From positions 1-64,000 of the forward strand of contig JAJYNO010000021.1 in NCBI GenBank assembly GCA_021786295.1: a DNA stretch of 64,000 nucleotides, read 5' to 3'. The number at the start of each line of letters is the position of its first letter. Position 1 is the stretch's first letter. Below, piece after piece: positions 7,265 through 15,692 of this stretch. This DNA comes from a bacterium. Its GTDB lineage: Bacteria; Elusimicrobiota; Elusimicrobia; Elusimicrobiales; UBA9959. A program made the translations under genes and the position numbers. The notes under the pieces are model-generated. The model was not told the origin of the DNA. It did no database searches and saw nothing but the letters and a program-made list of their open reading frames with translations.

Positions 7265-8596
7265 ATGCGAATATACTGCTCTCTCGCGGCTGGCCTGCTG
7301 GCCGGCCTCTGCGCCTGCTCGCCGCGGACCGCGCCGGGCTATCTGGCCACCGATACCCCGTACCGCCCCCCCGCCTCCTCCGAGGCCCGGCCGGCCGGGC
7401 TGGAGCCGGTCTTCATAGACCACCTGGGCCGCCACGGCTCCAGGTACTTCACCTCCCCGAAGGACCTGGAGAAGATGGCGGCGACCCTGGAATACGCGCG
7501 CTCCGCGGGAGCGCTGAACCGGCGCGGGAAGACCCTGGAAGCCTCGGTAAGGGAGTTCCTGAAGATTAGCGCTTTCGGCCAGGTCACGCCGCTGGCGGCC
7601 GAGCAGCAGCGGGGCATAGCCCTGCGCATGTACCGCCGCGCCCCAGGGCTGTTCAGGTATCCAGGCGGCAGGAAGGTGCTCGCCTCCGCCACCTACAAGA
7701 AGCGCGCGCAGGACACGCGCGACGCCTTCCTGGCGGAGCTGGCCTCGCTCTCCGGCGCCGACCCGGGGACAGATTTTGAGACGACGGTGAGCACAGGCTG
7801 CCAGCCGCTGAGGTTCTTCGACTGCGACGCGGACTACCGGGCCTACAAGAAGGCCCGTTCCTGGCTGATGACCCCCTATTACCTGTCGCTGGCCTCCCGT
7901 ACCAGGGAGGTTTCGCGCGCGGTGCTGGGCGGGTTCCTCTCCAAGGGCTTCCTGGACGGGCTGGATTCCGGGAAACAAGTCCCGGAAGGGACGTTCTCCT
8001 CCTCCGCGGAGATGGCCGGCGCGCTCTACAAGATCTACGCCATGGAGCAGGAACTGCCTGAGAGGCGCTTCGGCTTCCGGAAGTACTTCGACCGGGCGCA
8101 GCTGGCCTGGTTCGAATACCTGGACGACTACAACGCCTTCTACGGGAAGGGCCCGGGCTACCCCGGCAGCGGCATCACCTTCGCCATGGGACGGCAGCTG
8201 CTGCGCGACTTCCTGGACACGACGGAACGCGCCGCGGAGGACCCGGCCGGCTCGCCGGCGGCCGTGCTGCGCTTCGCCCACGCCGAGACCGTGCTGCCGA
8301 TGGCGGCCCTGATGAGGCTGAACGGAGCCTCGGAACAGGCGGGAGCGTATCCGTTCGAGGGAAGGCGCTGGAAGAGCGCCGAGGTCGCGCCGATGTCCGC
8401 CAACATACAATGGATACTTTTCAGCCGGAAGGACGGCGGGGACCGCGAATTGGAGATACTTCTCAACGAACGGCCGGTCCTGATAGACGCGCCGCTGCCC
8501 CATGACGGCTATTTCTACGACTGGCCGGCGGTCAGGGGATTCTACGAGGGCCTGCTGGGCCGGCTTCAGGCCCAGGCGGCGCCCCCCGACCGCTGA
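7265..8596 (+). CDS. Histidine acid phosphatase (MINPP/phytase-like), lipoprotein
   Basis: 443 aa. The N-terminus is a lipoprotein signal ending LCAC, with Cys18 as the likely lipid site. The branch-2 histidine phosphatase signature RHGSR is at residues 56-60 (His57 nucleophile) and the distal motif is HAET rather than HD, as in multiple inositol polyphosphate phosphatases. The enzyme should hydrolyse phosphomonoesters, possibly inositol phosphates, at the outer or periplasmic surface. The start is taken at the ATG at 7265, where the signal peptide begins; the longer open frame upstream has no start signal. Converges with pyk, two bases apart. Confidence 0.8.
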   Translation: MRIYCSLAAGLLAGLCACSPRTAPGYLATDTPYRPPASSEARPAGLEPVFIDHLGRHGSRYFTSPKDLEKMAATLEYARSAGALNRRGKTLEASVREFLKISAFGQVTPLAAEQQRGIALRMYRRAPGLFRYPGGRKVLASATYKKRAQDTRDAFLAELASLSGADPGTDFETTVSTGCQPLRFFDCDADYRAYKKARSWLMTPYYLSLASRTREVSRAVLGGFLSKGFLDGLDSGKQVPEGTFSSSAEMAGALYKIYAMEQELPERRFGFRKYFDRAQLAWFEYLDDYNAFYGKGPGYPGSGITFAMGRQLLRDFLDTTERAAEDPAGSPAAVLRFAHAETVLPMAALMRLNGASEQAGAYPFEGRRWKSAEVAPMSANIQWILFSRKDGGDRELEILLNERPVLIDAPLPHDGYFYDWPAVRGFYEGLLGRLQAQAAPPDR

Positions 8597-8598
8597 GC

Positions 8599-10119
8599 TC
8601 AGATCTCGTCGTGGAAGGCCTCGTCGCCCACCGTCTCGCAGCGGATCGTGTTGGTCGGGCGCCTCTTGCCGAACGGGCTTGAGCCCATGAACACCAGCTT
8701 GTCCCCGGCGGTTATCGCCCCCTTCTTGCGAAGGCGCTCCATCGCCAGGCGCGCCACCTCGCTGAAGCGGTGCCCCTCCGGGGCCTCTATCAGGCACGGG
8801 ATCACGCCCCAGTTAAGGGCCAGCTGGTGGTAGAGGGTCTCGTTGTGCGTGAAGGCGTAGATCGGCACGCTGGGCCGGTACTTGGAGAGCGAGCGCGCCC
8901 CTATGCCGCTGGCGGTTATCACGCAGATGGCCCCGGCGTTCCAGTCGTGCGCCATCTCCACCACGCTGAAGGCCATGATGTTGGTGATGTTGTCGCGGTC
9001 CACGTAGTCGTGCGTGATGCGCGCCAGCGTGCGGTAGTCGGCGGCGGACTCGGTCCTGTCTATGATGCGGCCCATCATGTTGACCACGCGGGCCGGGTGC
9101 GCGCCCTTGGCGGTCTCGCCCGAGAGCATCACGGCCGAGGTCAGGTCCATCACCGCGTTGGCGGTGTCGGTCACCTCGGCGCGCGTCGGGTAGGGCCGCT
9201 CGGTCATCGACTCCAGCATCTGCGTGGCCACGATGACCGGTTTGCCGGCCAGGTAGCAGCGTTTGACGATGTTCTTCTGCAGGCCGGGCAGTTCCTCTAT
9301 CGGCACCTCTATACCCAGGTCGCCGCGGGCGACCATGATGCCGTCGGAGTCGCGGATGATGTCGTAGATGTTGGCGAGCGCCTGCTTGTCCTCTATCTTG
9401 GCTATCAGCATCACCGGCGAAGCCGGGTCGGTCTCCTTCACCAGCGCCTTCACGTCGGCTATGTCCTTGGCCGTACGCACGAAGGACAGCGCTATGTACT
9501 CGAAGCCGTTCTTCACCGCGAAGCGTATGTCGGCCCTGTCCTTCTCGGACAGGAACGGGATTGGGTAGTCGGCCCCGGGCACGGCCAGGTGGGTCTTTTC
9601 GCTGATGGTCCCGGTGTTGAGCACGCGCACGGTCACGGCGCCGGCCCTGCCCGGGTGCAGCTGCGTCACTTCGGCCTCTATGAAGCCGTCCTGCAGCAGC
9701 ACGCGGGTGCCGGCCTGGCAGAGGCTGCTGATGCGGGGCAGGTTGGTGTAGAAATGGCGCTGCTCCGGCGGCTCCTGCCGCAACTCCCCCGGCTGCTTGT
9801 CGGTGCTCTCTATGTAGAGCGTCTCCCCGGCGGAAAGCTGCACGCCGCCGGAATAGCCGAACATCCGCACCTCCGGCCCCTTGGTGTCCAGCATGACGGC
9901 CAGCGGCACGTCCAGCTCGGCCCTGGCCTCGCGCAGCAGCCGCACCGTCTCCAGGGCGCCCTCGTAGTCGGCGTGCGAGAAGTTTATGCGCGCCACGTCC
10001 ATGCCCTCTCGGATAAGCTCCCGGATCCGGTCCGGGGTGTTGGACGCGGGACCTATGGTGCAGATGATCTTGGTCCTGCGGAAAGCCCTTTTAGTCGCCT
10101 GCGAAGCTGAGAGTATCAT
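8599..10119 (-). CDS. pyk: Pyruvate kinase
   Basis: 506 aa. It converts phosphoenolpyruvate and ADP to pyruvate and ATP in the last step of glycolysis. The N-terminus RRTKIICTIGPAS, the catalytic MVARGDLGIE and the metal/substrate segment VATQMLESM are intact; the C-terminal regulatory domain (about residues 370-490) is present. AAGGAGG is eight bases before the ATG. Single gene, divergent from the barstar leader. The C-terminus ends a few residues after VGDEAFHDEI. Confidence 0.95.
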   Translation of the reverse strand: MILSASQATKRAFRRTKIICTIGPASNTPDRIRELIREGMDVARINFSHADYEGALETVRLLREARAELDVPLAVMLDTKGPEVRMFGYSGGVQLSAGETLYIESTDKQPGELRQEPPEQRHFYTNLPRISSLCQAGTRVLLQDGFIEAEVTQLHPGRAGAVTVRVLNTGTISEKTHLAVPGADYPIPFLSEKDRADIRFAVKNGFEYIALSFVRTAKDIADVKALVKETDPASPVMLIAKIEDKQALANIYDIIRDSDGIMVARGDLGIEVPIEELPGLQKNIVKRCYLAGKPVIVATQMLESMTERPYPTRAEVTDTANAVMDLTSAVMLSGETAKGAHPARVVNMMGRIIDRTESAADYRTLARITHDYVDRDNITNIMAFSVVEMAHDWNAGAICVITASGIGARSLSKYRPSVPIYAFTHNETLYHQLALNWGVIPCLIEAPEGHRFSEVARLAMERLRKKGAITAGDKLVFMGSSPFGKRRPTNTIRCETVGDEAFHDEI

Positions 10120-10204
10120 AGGTTCGGCCTCCTTCGTCCTTCTCTAAAGGATTATATATCTTTGCCGGTCCGTCCGCCCCTTTCGCTGGGCGGGCCGATT
10201 TTGC

Positions 10205-10380
10205 TATAATATTCCGGTAGTAATCCGTATCTTACAAGCCGCCGGGGTATTCAAAAATTCCCAAGGCTACCCAGGGCGGCGATGTCCTTCCAGAATTCTC
10301 GGAAGGCGCGTTAAGTTTCCACCCACCGAACCGGAACTTAGCACAAAGTATCGGAAATATAGAAGCTTATATTTCGGAGG
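10205..10380 (+). ncRNA. Candidate structured RNA or leader upstream of the barstar gene
   Basis: Transcription probably starts just after TATAAT (10205-10210), which has an extended -10 TG. The next 170 bases hold successive stems: 10238-10249 with 10268-10280 (GCCGCC and GGGTA arms, one bulge); CCTTCC/GGAAGG (10286-10291 with 10301-10306); an AAGTTTCC/GGAACTT stem (10313-10320 with 10333-10339); and GAAATATA/TATATTTC (10354-10361 with 10368-10375). TTCCGGT (10212-10218) is also fully complementary to ACCGGAA (10330-10336), which would compete with the third stem. It ends at GGAGG before the ATG. No known RNA family is recognised. Confidence 0.45.
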
Positions 10381-10390
10381 CTTTTTGCTT

Positions 10391-10939
10391 ATGAAAACCA
10401 TTGTAATTATCGCTATCGCCGTATCCGCTTTCTCTTCCGCCGCTTCCGCCGGCCAGTCCGCCGGCGCTTTCGGCTCCCTGCTCGCCGCCGTTCCTACGGC
10501 GGAGGCCACGCAGGCCGCGCCATCGGCCGCCGCCCCTGCGCCGGCCCAGCCCGGGCTGAACCTCTCCTCCGGGCTTTCGGACCTGACCGCGGCCCAGGCC
10601 GGCGCGCTGACCGGGACCGCCCGCACAGCCGGTTTCGCCGTGTTCGAACTCGACGGCGCAAGAATGACCTCCAAGCCGGAGCTGCTGGCTTACGTCTCCG
10701 GGACGCTCGGCCTGCCCGCCGACATGGACAACTGGGACGCCATGATAGACTACCTGGGGGACATGTCCCAGTTCCACCACAACAGCCGCGTCCTGATCGT
10801 CATAAAGAACGCCGGGGCTATACGCCGGGCCGACCCCAAGCTCTACTCCGACCTGCGCGACGTCGCTGAGGATTCCTGCGAGAACGCCAGCCAGTGGAGC
10901 CGCAGCACGGTGACGCTCAAGTTCGCTTTCGTGGACTGA
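10391..10939 (+). CDS. Secreted barstar-like protein
   Basis: 182 aa. Residues 1-20 are a signal peptide ending ASA; an Ala/Pro-rich linker follows. From about residue 80 the sequence resembles barstar, the small inhibitor of barnase-type ribonucleases: VFELDGARMTSKPELL, then a Leu-Gly-Leu-Pro turn and DNWDAMIDYLGDMS, matching the barstar LDG and NWDAL-x-D-x-L motifs. Barstars are normally cytoplasmic, so export is unusual. GGAGG lies ten bases before the ATG; a TTG two codons earlier is also in frame. Closed by a strong terminator. No barnase gene is adjacent, so inhibitor activity is not implied. Confidence 0.75.
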   Translation: MKTIVIIAIAVSAFSSAASAGQSAGAFGSLLAAVPTAEATQAAPSAAAPAPAQPGLNLSSGLSDLTAAQAGALTGTARTAGFAVFELDGARMTSKPELLAYVSGTLGLPADMDNWDAMIDYLGDMSQFHHNSRVLIVIKNAGAIRRADPKLYSDLRDVAEDSCENASQWSRSTVTLKFAFVD

Positions 10940-10960
10940 CCGGAGCAGGCGCCGGTTGAA

Positions 10961-10989
10961 AGGCCCGGGACCACCCCGGGCCTTTTTTG
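10961..10989 (+). terminator. Intrinsic terminator after the barstar gene
   Basis: Perfect 9-bp stem AGGCCCGGG/CCCGGGCCT (10961-10969 with 10975-10983) followed by a run of T. Confidence 0.85.
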
Positions 10990-11042
10990 CGCCCCAAAGG
11001 CGCGCCGGACGCCTCCCATTTTGTAACATATAACGGACCCGC

Positions 11043-12770
11043 ATGCTCAAGCTCCTCAGGCTGCTCAAACCGCACAGGACCGCTATCGCCGCCGTGCTCG
11101 GCCTGCTCTTCCTGCAGGCCATGGCGGACCTGTCCCTGCCCAACCTGCTGGCCGACATCGTCAACAACGGCATAGCCTCCGGGGACGTGCGCTACATCCT
11201 GCGCATGGGCGGCCTGATGGTGCTGATAGCGCTGTTCGGCATCGCCTGCTCGGCCGCCGGGAACTACCTTTCCTCCGGCGTGGCGTTCGCCTTCGGCCGC
11301 GGCCTGCGCGCGCGCGTCTTCGCCAGGGTGGAGAGCTTCTCCCCGGCCGAGTTCGACAGGGCCGGCACGGCCTCGCTGATAACGCGCACCACCAACGACG
11401 TCACGCAGGTGCAGCAGTCCGTCACGCTGATGCTCAGCATGATGGTGCGGGCGCCGATCATGTGCGTAGGCGGCATCATCATGGCTGCCGAGCGCGACGC
11501 CAGGCTTTCGCTGGTCTTCGCGGCCGCGGTGCCGGCGCTGGGCCTCATCATCGCCGCCGTCATGCGCTACGCCCTGCCGCTCTTCAGGCTGATCCAGTCC
11601 CGGCTGGACGGTCTCAACCTGGTGCTGCGCGAGAAGCTCTCCGGCATACGGGTGGTGCGCGCCTTCGGCAGGGAGGAACGGGAGCGGCGGCGGTTCGAGG
11701 GCGCCAGCTCGGAGCTGCTGGACACCTCGCTCGAGCTGGCGTCGGTCATGGCCGCGCTGGGCCCGGCCATGATGATAGTGATGAATTTCACGCTGATAGC
11801 GGTGCTGTGGTTCGGCAGCTTGCGCGTCGCGGCCGGAGGCATGCGGGTGGGCGACGTCATGGCCTTCACCCAGTACCTGATGCAGATCCTTTTCGCGCTG
11901 ATCATGCTCTCCATGCTGTTCATCGTCATACCGCGCTCGCAGGCCTCGGCCGACAGGATAAACGAGGTGCTGGAGACCGAGCCGGGCATAAAGGACCCGG
12001 AGGATCCGGCCCCCTCCCCGGAACGGCGCGGCCTGGTGGAGTTCCGGGACGTCTCCTTCCGGTACCACGGCGCCGAGCGCGACGCGGTCAGCGGCGTTTC
12101 TTTCAAGGCCGGACCGGGCGAACTGACGGCGGTAATAGGCGGGACCGGCTCCGGCAAGTCCACGCTGGCCGGCCTGGTGCCGCGCTTCTACGACGCGGTC
12201 TCCGGCAGCGTGCTGGTGGACGGCGCGGACGTGCGCGGCCTGACGCAGAAGGACCTGCGCTCGCGCATAGGCTTCGTGCCGCAGAAGGCCACGCTGTTCA
12301 CGGGCACCGTGGCGGACAACGTCCGCTTCGGCTCCGACGGGCTCGGAGAGGCCGCGGTCAGAGAGGCGGCCGCGGTGGCGCAGGCGGAAGGCTTCGTCTC
12401 GGCCATGAAGGACGGCTTTTCTTCGGCGGTCTCCCAGGGCGGGGTCAACCTCTCCGGGGGCCAGAAGCAGCGCCTGGCCATAGCCCGCGCGGTGGCCAGG
12501 AAGCCGGACATCTACATCTTCGACGACAGCTTCTCCGCGCTGGACTTCAGGACCGAGGCCGCCCTGCGCGCGGCGCTCAGGAAGGAGACCGGCGGCTCGA
12601 CCGTAATCATGGTGGCCCAGCGCGTTACCAGCGTGAGGGACGCGGACCGCATCGTCGTGCTGGACGAGGGGCGCGTGGCCGGGATAGGCCGCCACAGGGA
12701 GCTGCTGGAGACCTGCGCCGTCTACCGCGAGATAGCCTACTCCCAGCTCTCCAGGGAGGAACTGGAATGA
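11043..12770 (+). CDS. ABC exporter subunit with a degenerate ATP site
   Basis: 575 aa, type-IV ABC exporter half-transporter: six-helix membrane domain (about residues 10-315) and an ATPase domain. Walker A is GGTGSGKST, the signature LSGGQKQ. Walker B reads IYIFDDSFSALD, with Asp where the catalytic Glu normally lies, and the switch residue is Gln (VAQRVTSV) rather than His. This is the pattern of the non-canonical half of heterodimeric exporters such as TM287/288. It overlaps its partner by four bases (ATGA). No ribosome binding site; TATAAC lies eight bases before the ATG, suggesting a leaderless start. Confidence 0.88.
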   Translation: MLKLLRLLKPHRTAIAAVLGLLFLQAMADLSLPNLLADIVNNGIASGDVRYILRMGGLMVLIALFGIACSAAGNYLSSGVAFAFGRGLRARVFARVESFSPAEFDRAGTASLITRTTNDVTQVQQSVTLMLSMMVRAPIMCVGGIIMAAERDARLSLVFAAAVPALGLIIAAVMRYALPLFRLIQSRLDGLNLVLREKLSGIRVVRAFGREERERRRFEGASSELLDTSLELASVMAALGPAMMIVMNFTLIAVLWFGSLRVAAGGMRVGDVMAFTQYLMQILFALIMLSMLFIVIPRSQASADRINEVLETEPGIKDPEDPAPSPERRGLVEFRDVSFRYHGAERDAVSGVSFKAGPGELTAVIGGTGSGKSTLAGLVPRFYDAVSGSVLVDGADVRGLTQKDLRSRIGFVPQKATLFTGTVADNVRFGSDGLGEAAVREAAAVAQAEGFVSAMKDGFSSAVSQGGVNLSGGQKQRLAIARAVARKPDIYIFDDSFSALDFRTEAALRAALRKETGGSTVIMVAQRVTSVRDADRIVVLDEGRVAGIGRHRELLETCAVYREIAYSQLSREELE

Positions 12771-14626
12771 GCGCCGAAGACCGCCGCGAGGCCCCGGCCC
12801 GCCACGGCCTTTTCGGAGGCGGCTTCATGCGCGCCGTGGAGAAGCCGAAGGACCTGCGGGGCACGATGAGGCGCATGGCCGCCTACCTGCGTCCGTACCG
12901 CGCGCGCCTGGCCCTGATGTTCTCCCTGACCGCGGCCGGGGCCGTCATGACCACTATAACCCCGAAGATCACGGGCCTGATCATAACCAAGCTCTACCAC
13001 GGCGCCGCGGCCGAAGTGGCCCGCGCGCCGGGCGCCGCGATAGACTTCAACTACATCCTGCGCGCGCTGCTGCTGCTGGCCGCGCTGTTCCTGGGCAGCG
13101 CGCTGGCAAGCTTCGTCGTCAACAGGAGCATGGCCGTCATAGCCCAGCGCACGGTCTTCCGGCTGCGCCTGGACGCCGGAGCCAAGCTGGACCGCCTGCC
13201 GCTGAGCTACTACGACTCCCGCCCCCACGGCGAGGTAATGAGCCGCCTCACCAACGACATAGACAACATAGCCAACACGCTGCAGCAGGGCCTCGCGCAG
13301 CTGATCTCCTCCGCGGTGGGCATAGTCGGCGCGGTGGCGATGATGCTGGTGATCAGCCCGCTGCTCACGCTGCTGACCATCTTCACGCTGCCGCTCTCCT
13401 TCGGCGTCACCGTCCTGCTGGCTAAGAGGTCGCGCGGCTACTTCAAGGACCAGCAGCGCGAGCTCGGCAGGCTGAACGGCCACGTGGAGGAGATGTATTC
13501 CGGCCACCGCACCGTCAAGGTGTTCGGCTACGAGGAGAAGGCCGTGCGGGAGTTCGAGGAGATCAACGGCCGGCTCTACAGGGCCGGGCGCATGGCGCAG
13601 TTCGTCTCCGGCTTCATCTTCCCGCTGATGAACTTCATCAACAACCTGGGCTACGTGGCCGTCGCGGTGGCGGGAGGGGTCCTGGTGGCCAGGAAGCGCC
13701 TGGAGCTGGGCGACGTGCAGGCGTTCATCCAGTACATCCGGATGTTCACCCAGCCGGTGGCGCAGAGCGCCGGCGTCATCAACTCGCTGCAATCGGCCGC
13801 CGCCTCGGCCGAGCGCGTCTTCGAGATCCTGGACGAGGAGGAGGAGCCGGCCGACGCGCCCGGCGCGGCCGGGCCGGAAGCCGCGGAGGGGCGCGTGGTC
13901 TGCGAAGGGGTCAGGTTCGGCTACAGCCCGGACGTGCCGGTGCTGGAGGGTCTCAGCATCGACGTCAAGCCCGGCCAGACCGTGGCCATCGTCGGCCCCA
14001 CCGGCGCCGGCAAGACCACGCTGGTCAACCTGCTGATGCGCTTCTACGACCTGCAGGGAGGCAGGATAACCGTGGACGGCAGGGACGTCAGGGAGTTCAG
14101 GCGGAGAGACCTGCGCGGCCTGTTCGGGATGGTGCTGCAGGACACCTGGCTCTTCAACGGGACGATAAGCGAGAACATAGCGTACGGCCGCGAGGGCGCG
14201 GCGCGGGAGGAGATAACGGCCGCGGCGGCCGCGGCCCACGCCGACCATTTCATCCGCGCGCTGCCGGACGGCTACGCCACGCGCCTGGGAGAGGAGGCCT
14301 CCAATCTCTCGCAGGGCGAGAAGCAGCTGCTGACGATAGCCCGCGCCGTGCTGGCCGACCCGCCTATGCTGATCCTGGACGAGGCCACCAGCAGCGTGGA
14401 CACGCGCACCGAGGTGCTGGTGCAGAAGGCCATGAAAGACCTGATGAAGGGCCGCACCTCTTTCGTGATAGCGCACCGTCTTTCCACGATCCGCGACGCG
14501 GCCGTCATCCTGGTGATGAACGAGGGCCGGATAATAGAGAAGGGGGACCACGCCTCGCTGATGGCCGCGGGCGGCTTCTACGCGGAGATGTACCGCACGC
14601 AGTTCGCGGGCGAGCCCGCCGCCTGA
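12767..14626 (+). CDS. ABC exporter subunit, canonical half of the heterodimer
   Basis: 619 aa. It starts at the ATG overlapping the previous stop; the long in-frame extension upstream is a shadow of the first subunit. An N-terminal cytoplasmic segment precedes six membrane helices (about residues 45-350). The ATPase domain has Walker A GPTGAGKTT, Q-loop LQDTWLF, signature LSQGEKQ, Walker B with the normal Glu in LILDEATSSVD, and switch His in IAHRLSTI. Together with the degenerate partner it should form a heterodimeric exporter with one active site, moving lipids, peptides or drugs across the inner membrane. The substrate is unknown. Confidence 0.9.
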   Translation: MSAEDRREAPARHGLFGGGFMRAVEKPKDLRGTMRRMAAYLRPYRARLALMFSLTAAGAVMTTITPKITGLIITKLYHGAAAEVARAPGAAIDFNYILRALLLLAALFLGSALASFVVNRSMAVIAQRTVFRLRLDAGAKLDRLPLSYYDSRPHGEVMSRLTNDIDNIANTLQQGLAQLISSAVGIVGAVAMMLVISPLLTLLTIFTLPLSFGVTVLLAKRSRGYFKDQQRELGRLNGHVEEMYSGHRTVKVFGYEEKAVREFEEINGRLYRAGRMAQFVSGFIFPLMNFINNLGYVAVAVAGGVLVARKRLELGDVQAFIQYIRMFTQPVAQSAGVINSLQSAAASAERVFEILDEEEEPADAPGAAGPEAAEGRVVCEGVRFGYSPDVPVLEGLSIDVKPGQTVAIVGPTGAGKTTLVNLLMRFYDLQGGRITVDGRDVREFRRRDLRGLFGMVLQDTWLFNGTISENIAYGREGAAREEITAAAAAAHADHFIRALPDGYATRLGEEASNLSQGEKQLLTIARAVLADPPMLILDEATSSVDTRTEVLVQKAMKDLMKGRTSFVIAHRLSTIRDAAVILVMNEGRIIEKGDHASLMAAGGFYAEMYRTQFAGEPAA

Positions 14627-14652
14627 CAGCCGCGCGGGGCAATTTATATAAT
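14623..14652 (+). promoter_or_regulatory. Promoter of the exported 300-aa protein gene
   Basis: CTGACA (14623-14628), an 18-base spacer and TATAAT (14647-14652). The -35 overlaps the TGA stop of the ABC gene. A leader of about 50 bases follows, ending in AAGGAG before the ATG. Confidence 0.55.
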
Positions 14653-14711
14653 TTCCCAAGTCGGCCGCCCCTGGCGCCGCCACTGAACGCGCAGACCCAA
14701 GGAGAAGAACG

Positions 14712-15614
14712 ATGAGAACTTTCCTGCGAACAGCCGCCCTCGCGGCCGCCCTGCTGGCCCCGGCCCTGTCCTCCACCGCCGCCGCGGCGGAGACCGCGCT
14801 GAAACCCTACGTGCTGGCCTACGTCAGCACCGGCACGGCGGAGAGCGAGCTGCCGCTGGTGAAGACGGCCCTGGAGAAGGAAGGCTTTCAGGCCGTCGGC
14901 GATTATTCCCCCTACAAGGGCGTGCGGGTACTGGTCGTCACCAGCCAAGAGCTGAAGGCCAACGCCGCCAAGTCCGGCTTCGGCGCCTACGGGGCGGCCG
15001 AGCGCGTGGCGCTGACCGAGACCCCCTCCGGCCTGCAGGTCTCCTACTTCAACCCGCTTTATATGGCGCAGGCCTACCGCATGGACGGGGACCTCTCCTC
15101 CGTGGCCGCGGAAATGCAGAAGGCCCTCGGCCGGGAACAGGATTTCGGCTCGGAGAAAGGGCTCAAGCCCTCCAAGCTGCGCAAATACCACTACATGATA
15201 GCCATGCCCTACTTCACCAGCCAGGTGAAGCTGGCTGAATACCCCGACCAGGCCGCCGCGCTCAAGGCCGTGGAGGAAGGCCTGGCCGCGCACAGGGGCG
15301 GCACGGCGGAGGTCTACCGCGTGGACGTCCCCGGCAAGGACGAGTCGCTCATCGGCGTGGCCTTAACCGAGGGCAAAGGTTCCGACGCTACGGTGATGGC
15401 GGCGACCGACAGGGCGGAGCTGAAGCATTCCGCCCACCTGCCCTACGAGCTGGTGGTCTCGGGAGGCAAGGTCTACATGCTGCCCGGCAAGTTCCGTATA
15501 GCGCTGGACTTCCCCGACCTGACCATGGGAACGTTCATGAAGATCTCCGGCGCCCCCGGCGCCATAGAGAAGGCCCTGAAGCAGGCCTCCAACCCCGGAA
15601 AGAACCGCGAGTAG
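14712..15614 (+). CDS. Exported protein of unknown function
   Basis: 300 aa. Residues 1-26 form a signal peptide ending AAAA, so the product is probably periplasmic. Two halves are similar in style: near residue 34 YVLAYVSTGTAESELPLVKT and near residue 160 KYHYMIAMPYFTSQVKLAEY, each followed by an amphipathic helix and a strand, as in ferredoxin-like or DUF302-like folds. The assignment is not firm. Small-domain composition without catalytic motifs suggests a binding or stress role. Single gene between its own promoter and a strong terminator; AAGGAG precedes the ATG. Confidence 0.6.
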   Translation: MRTFLRTAALAAALLAPALSSTAAAAETALKPYVLAYVSTGTAESELPLVKTALEKEGFQAVGDYSPYKGVRVLVVTSQELKANAAKSGFGAYGAAERVALTETPSGLQVSYFNPLYMAQAYRMDGDLSSVAAEMQKALGREQDFGSEKGLKPSKLRKYHYMIAMPYFTSQVKLAEYPDQAAALKAVEEGLAAHRGGTAEVYRVDVPGKDESLIGVALTEGKGSDATVMAATDRAELKHSAHLPYELVVSGGKVYMLPGKFRIALDFPDLTMGTFMKISGAPGAIEKALKQASNPGKNRE

Positions 15615-15642
15615 CGGCGGCCGCTCCCGGACTGAAGACGAA

Positions 15643-15673
15643 AAAGCGCCGGGCGTGAACCCGGCGCTTTTTT
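15643..15673 (+). terminator. Intrinsic terminator
   Basis: Perfect 11-bp stem AAAGCGCCGGG/CCCGGCGCTTT (15643-15653 with 15660-15670) followed by TTT. The run of A before the stem means it can also serve the converging lipoprotein gene on the minus strand. Confidence 0.85.
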
Positions 15674-15692
15674 AGCGTTAGGACAGCGGATA

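Noticed and set aside
10205-10380. 6S RNA, SRP RNA or RNase P RNA
   Set aside because: The characteristic conserved cores (for example the SRP GGAAG/AGCAGCC loop or the RNase P GAGGAAAGTCC) are absent.
11462-12766. In-frame upstream extension of the second ABC subunit
   Set aside because: It overlaps the first ABC gene in another frame; the ATGA junction at 12767 and the membrane domain that follows give the proper start.
12737-14776. 679-codon open frame on the minus strand opposite the ABC exporter
   Set aside because: It is the antisense shadow of a well-supported ABC gene in GC-rich DNA; its product is low-complexity Arg/Gly/His-rich with no domain.
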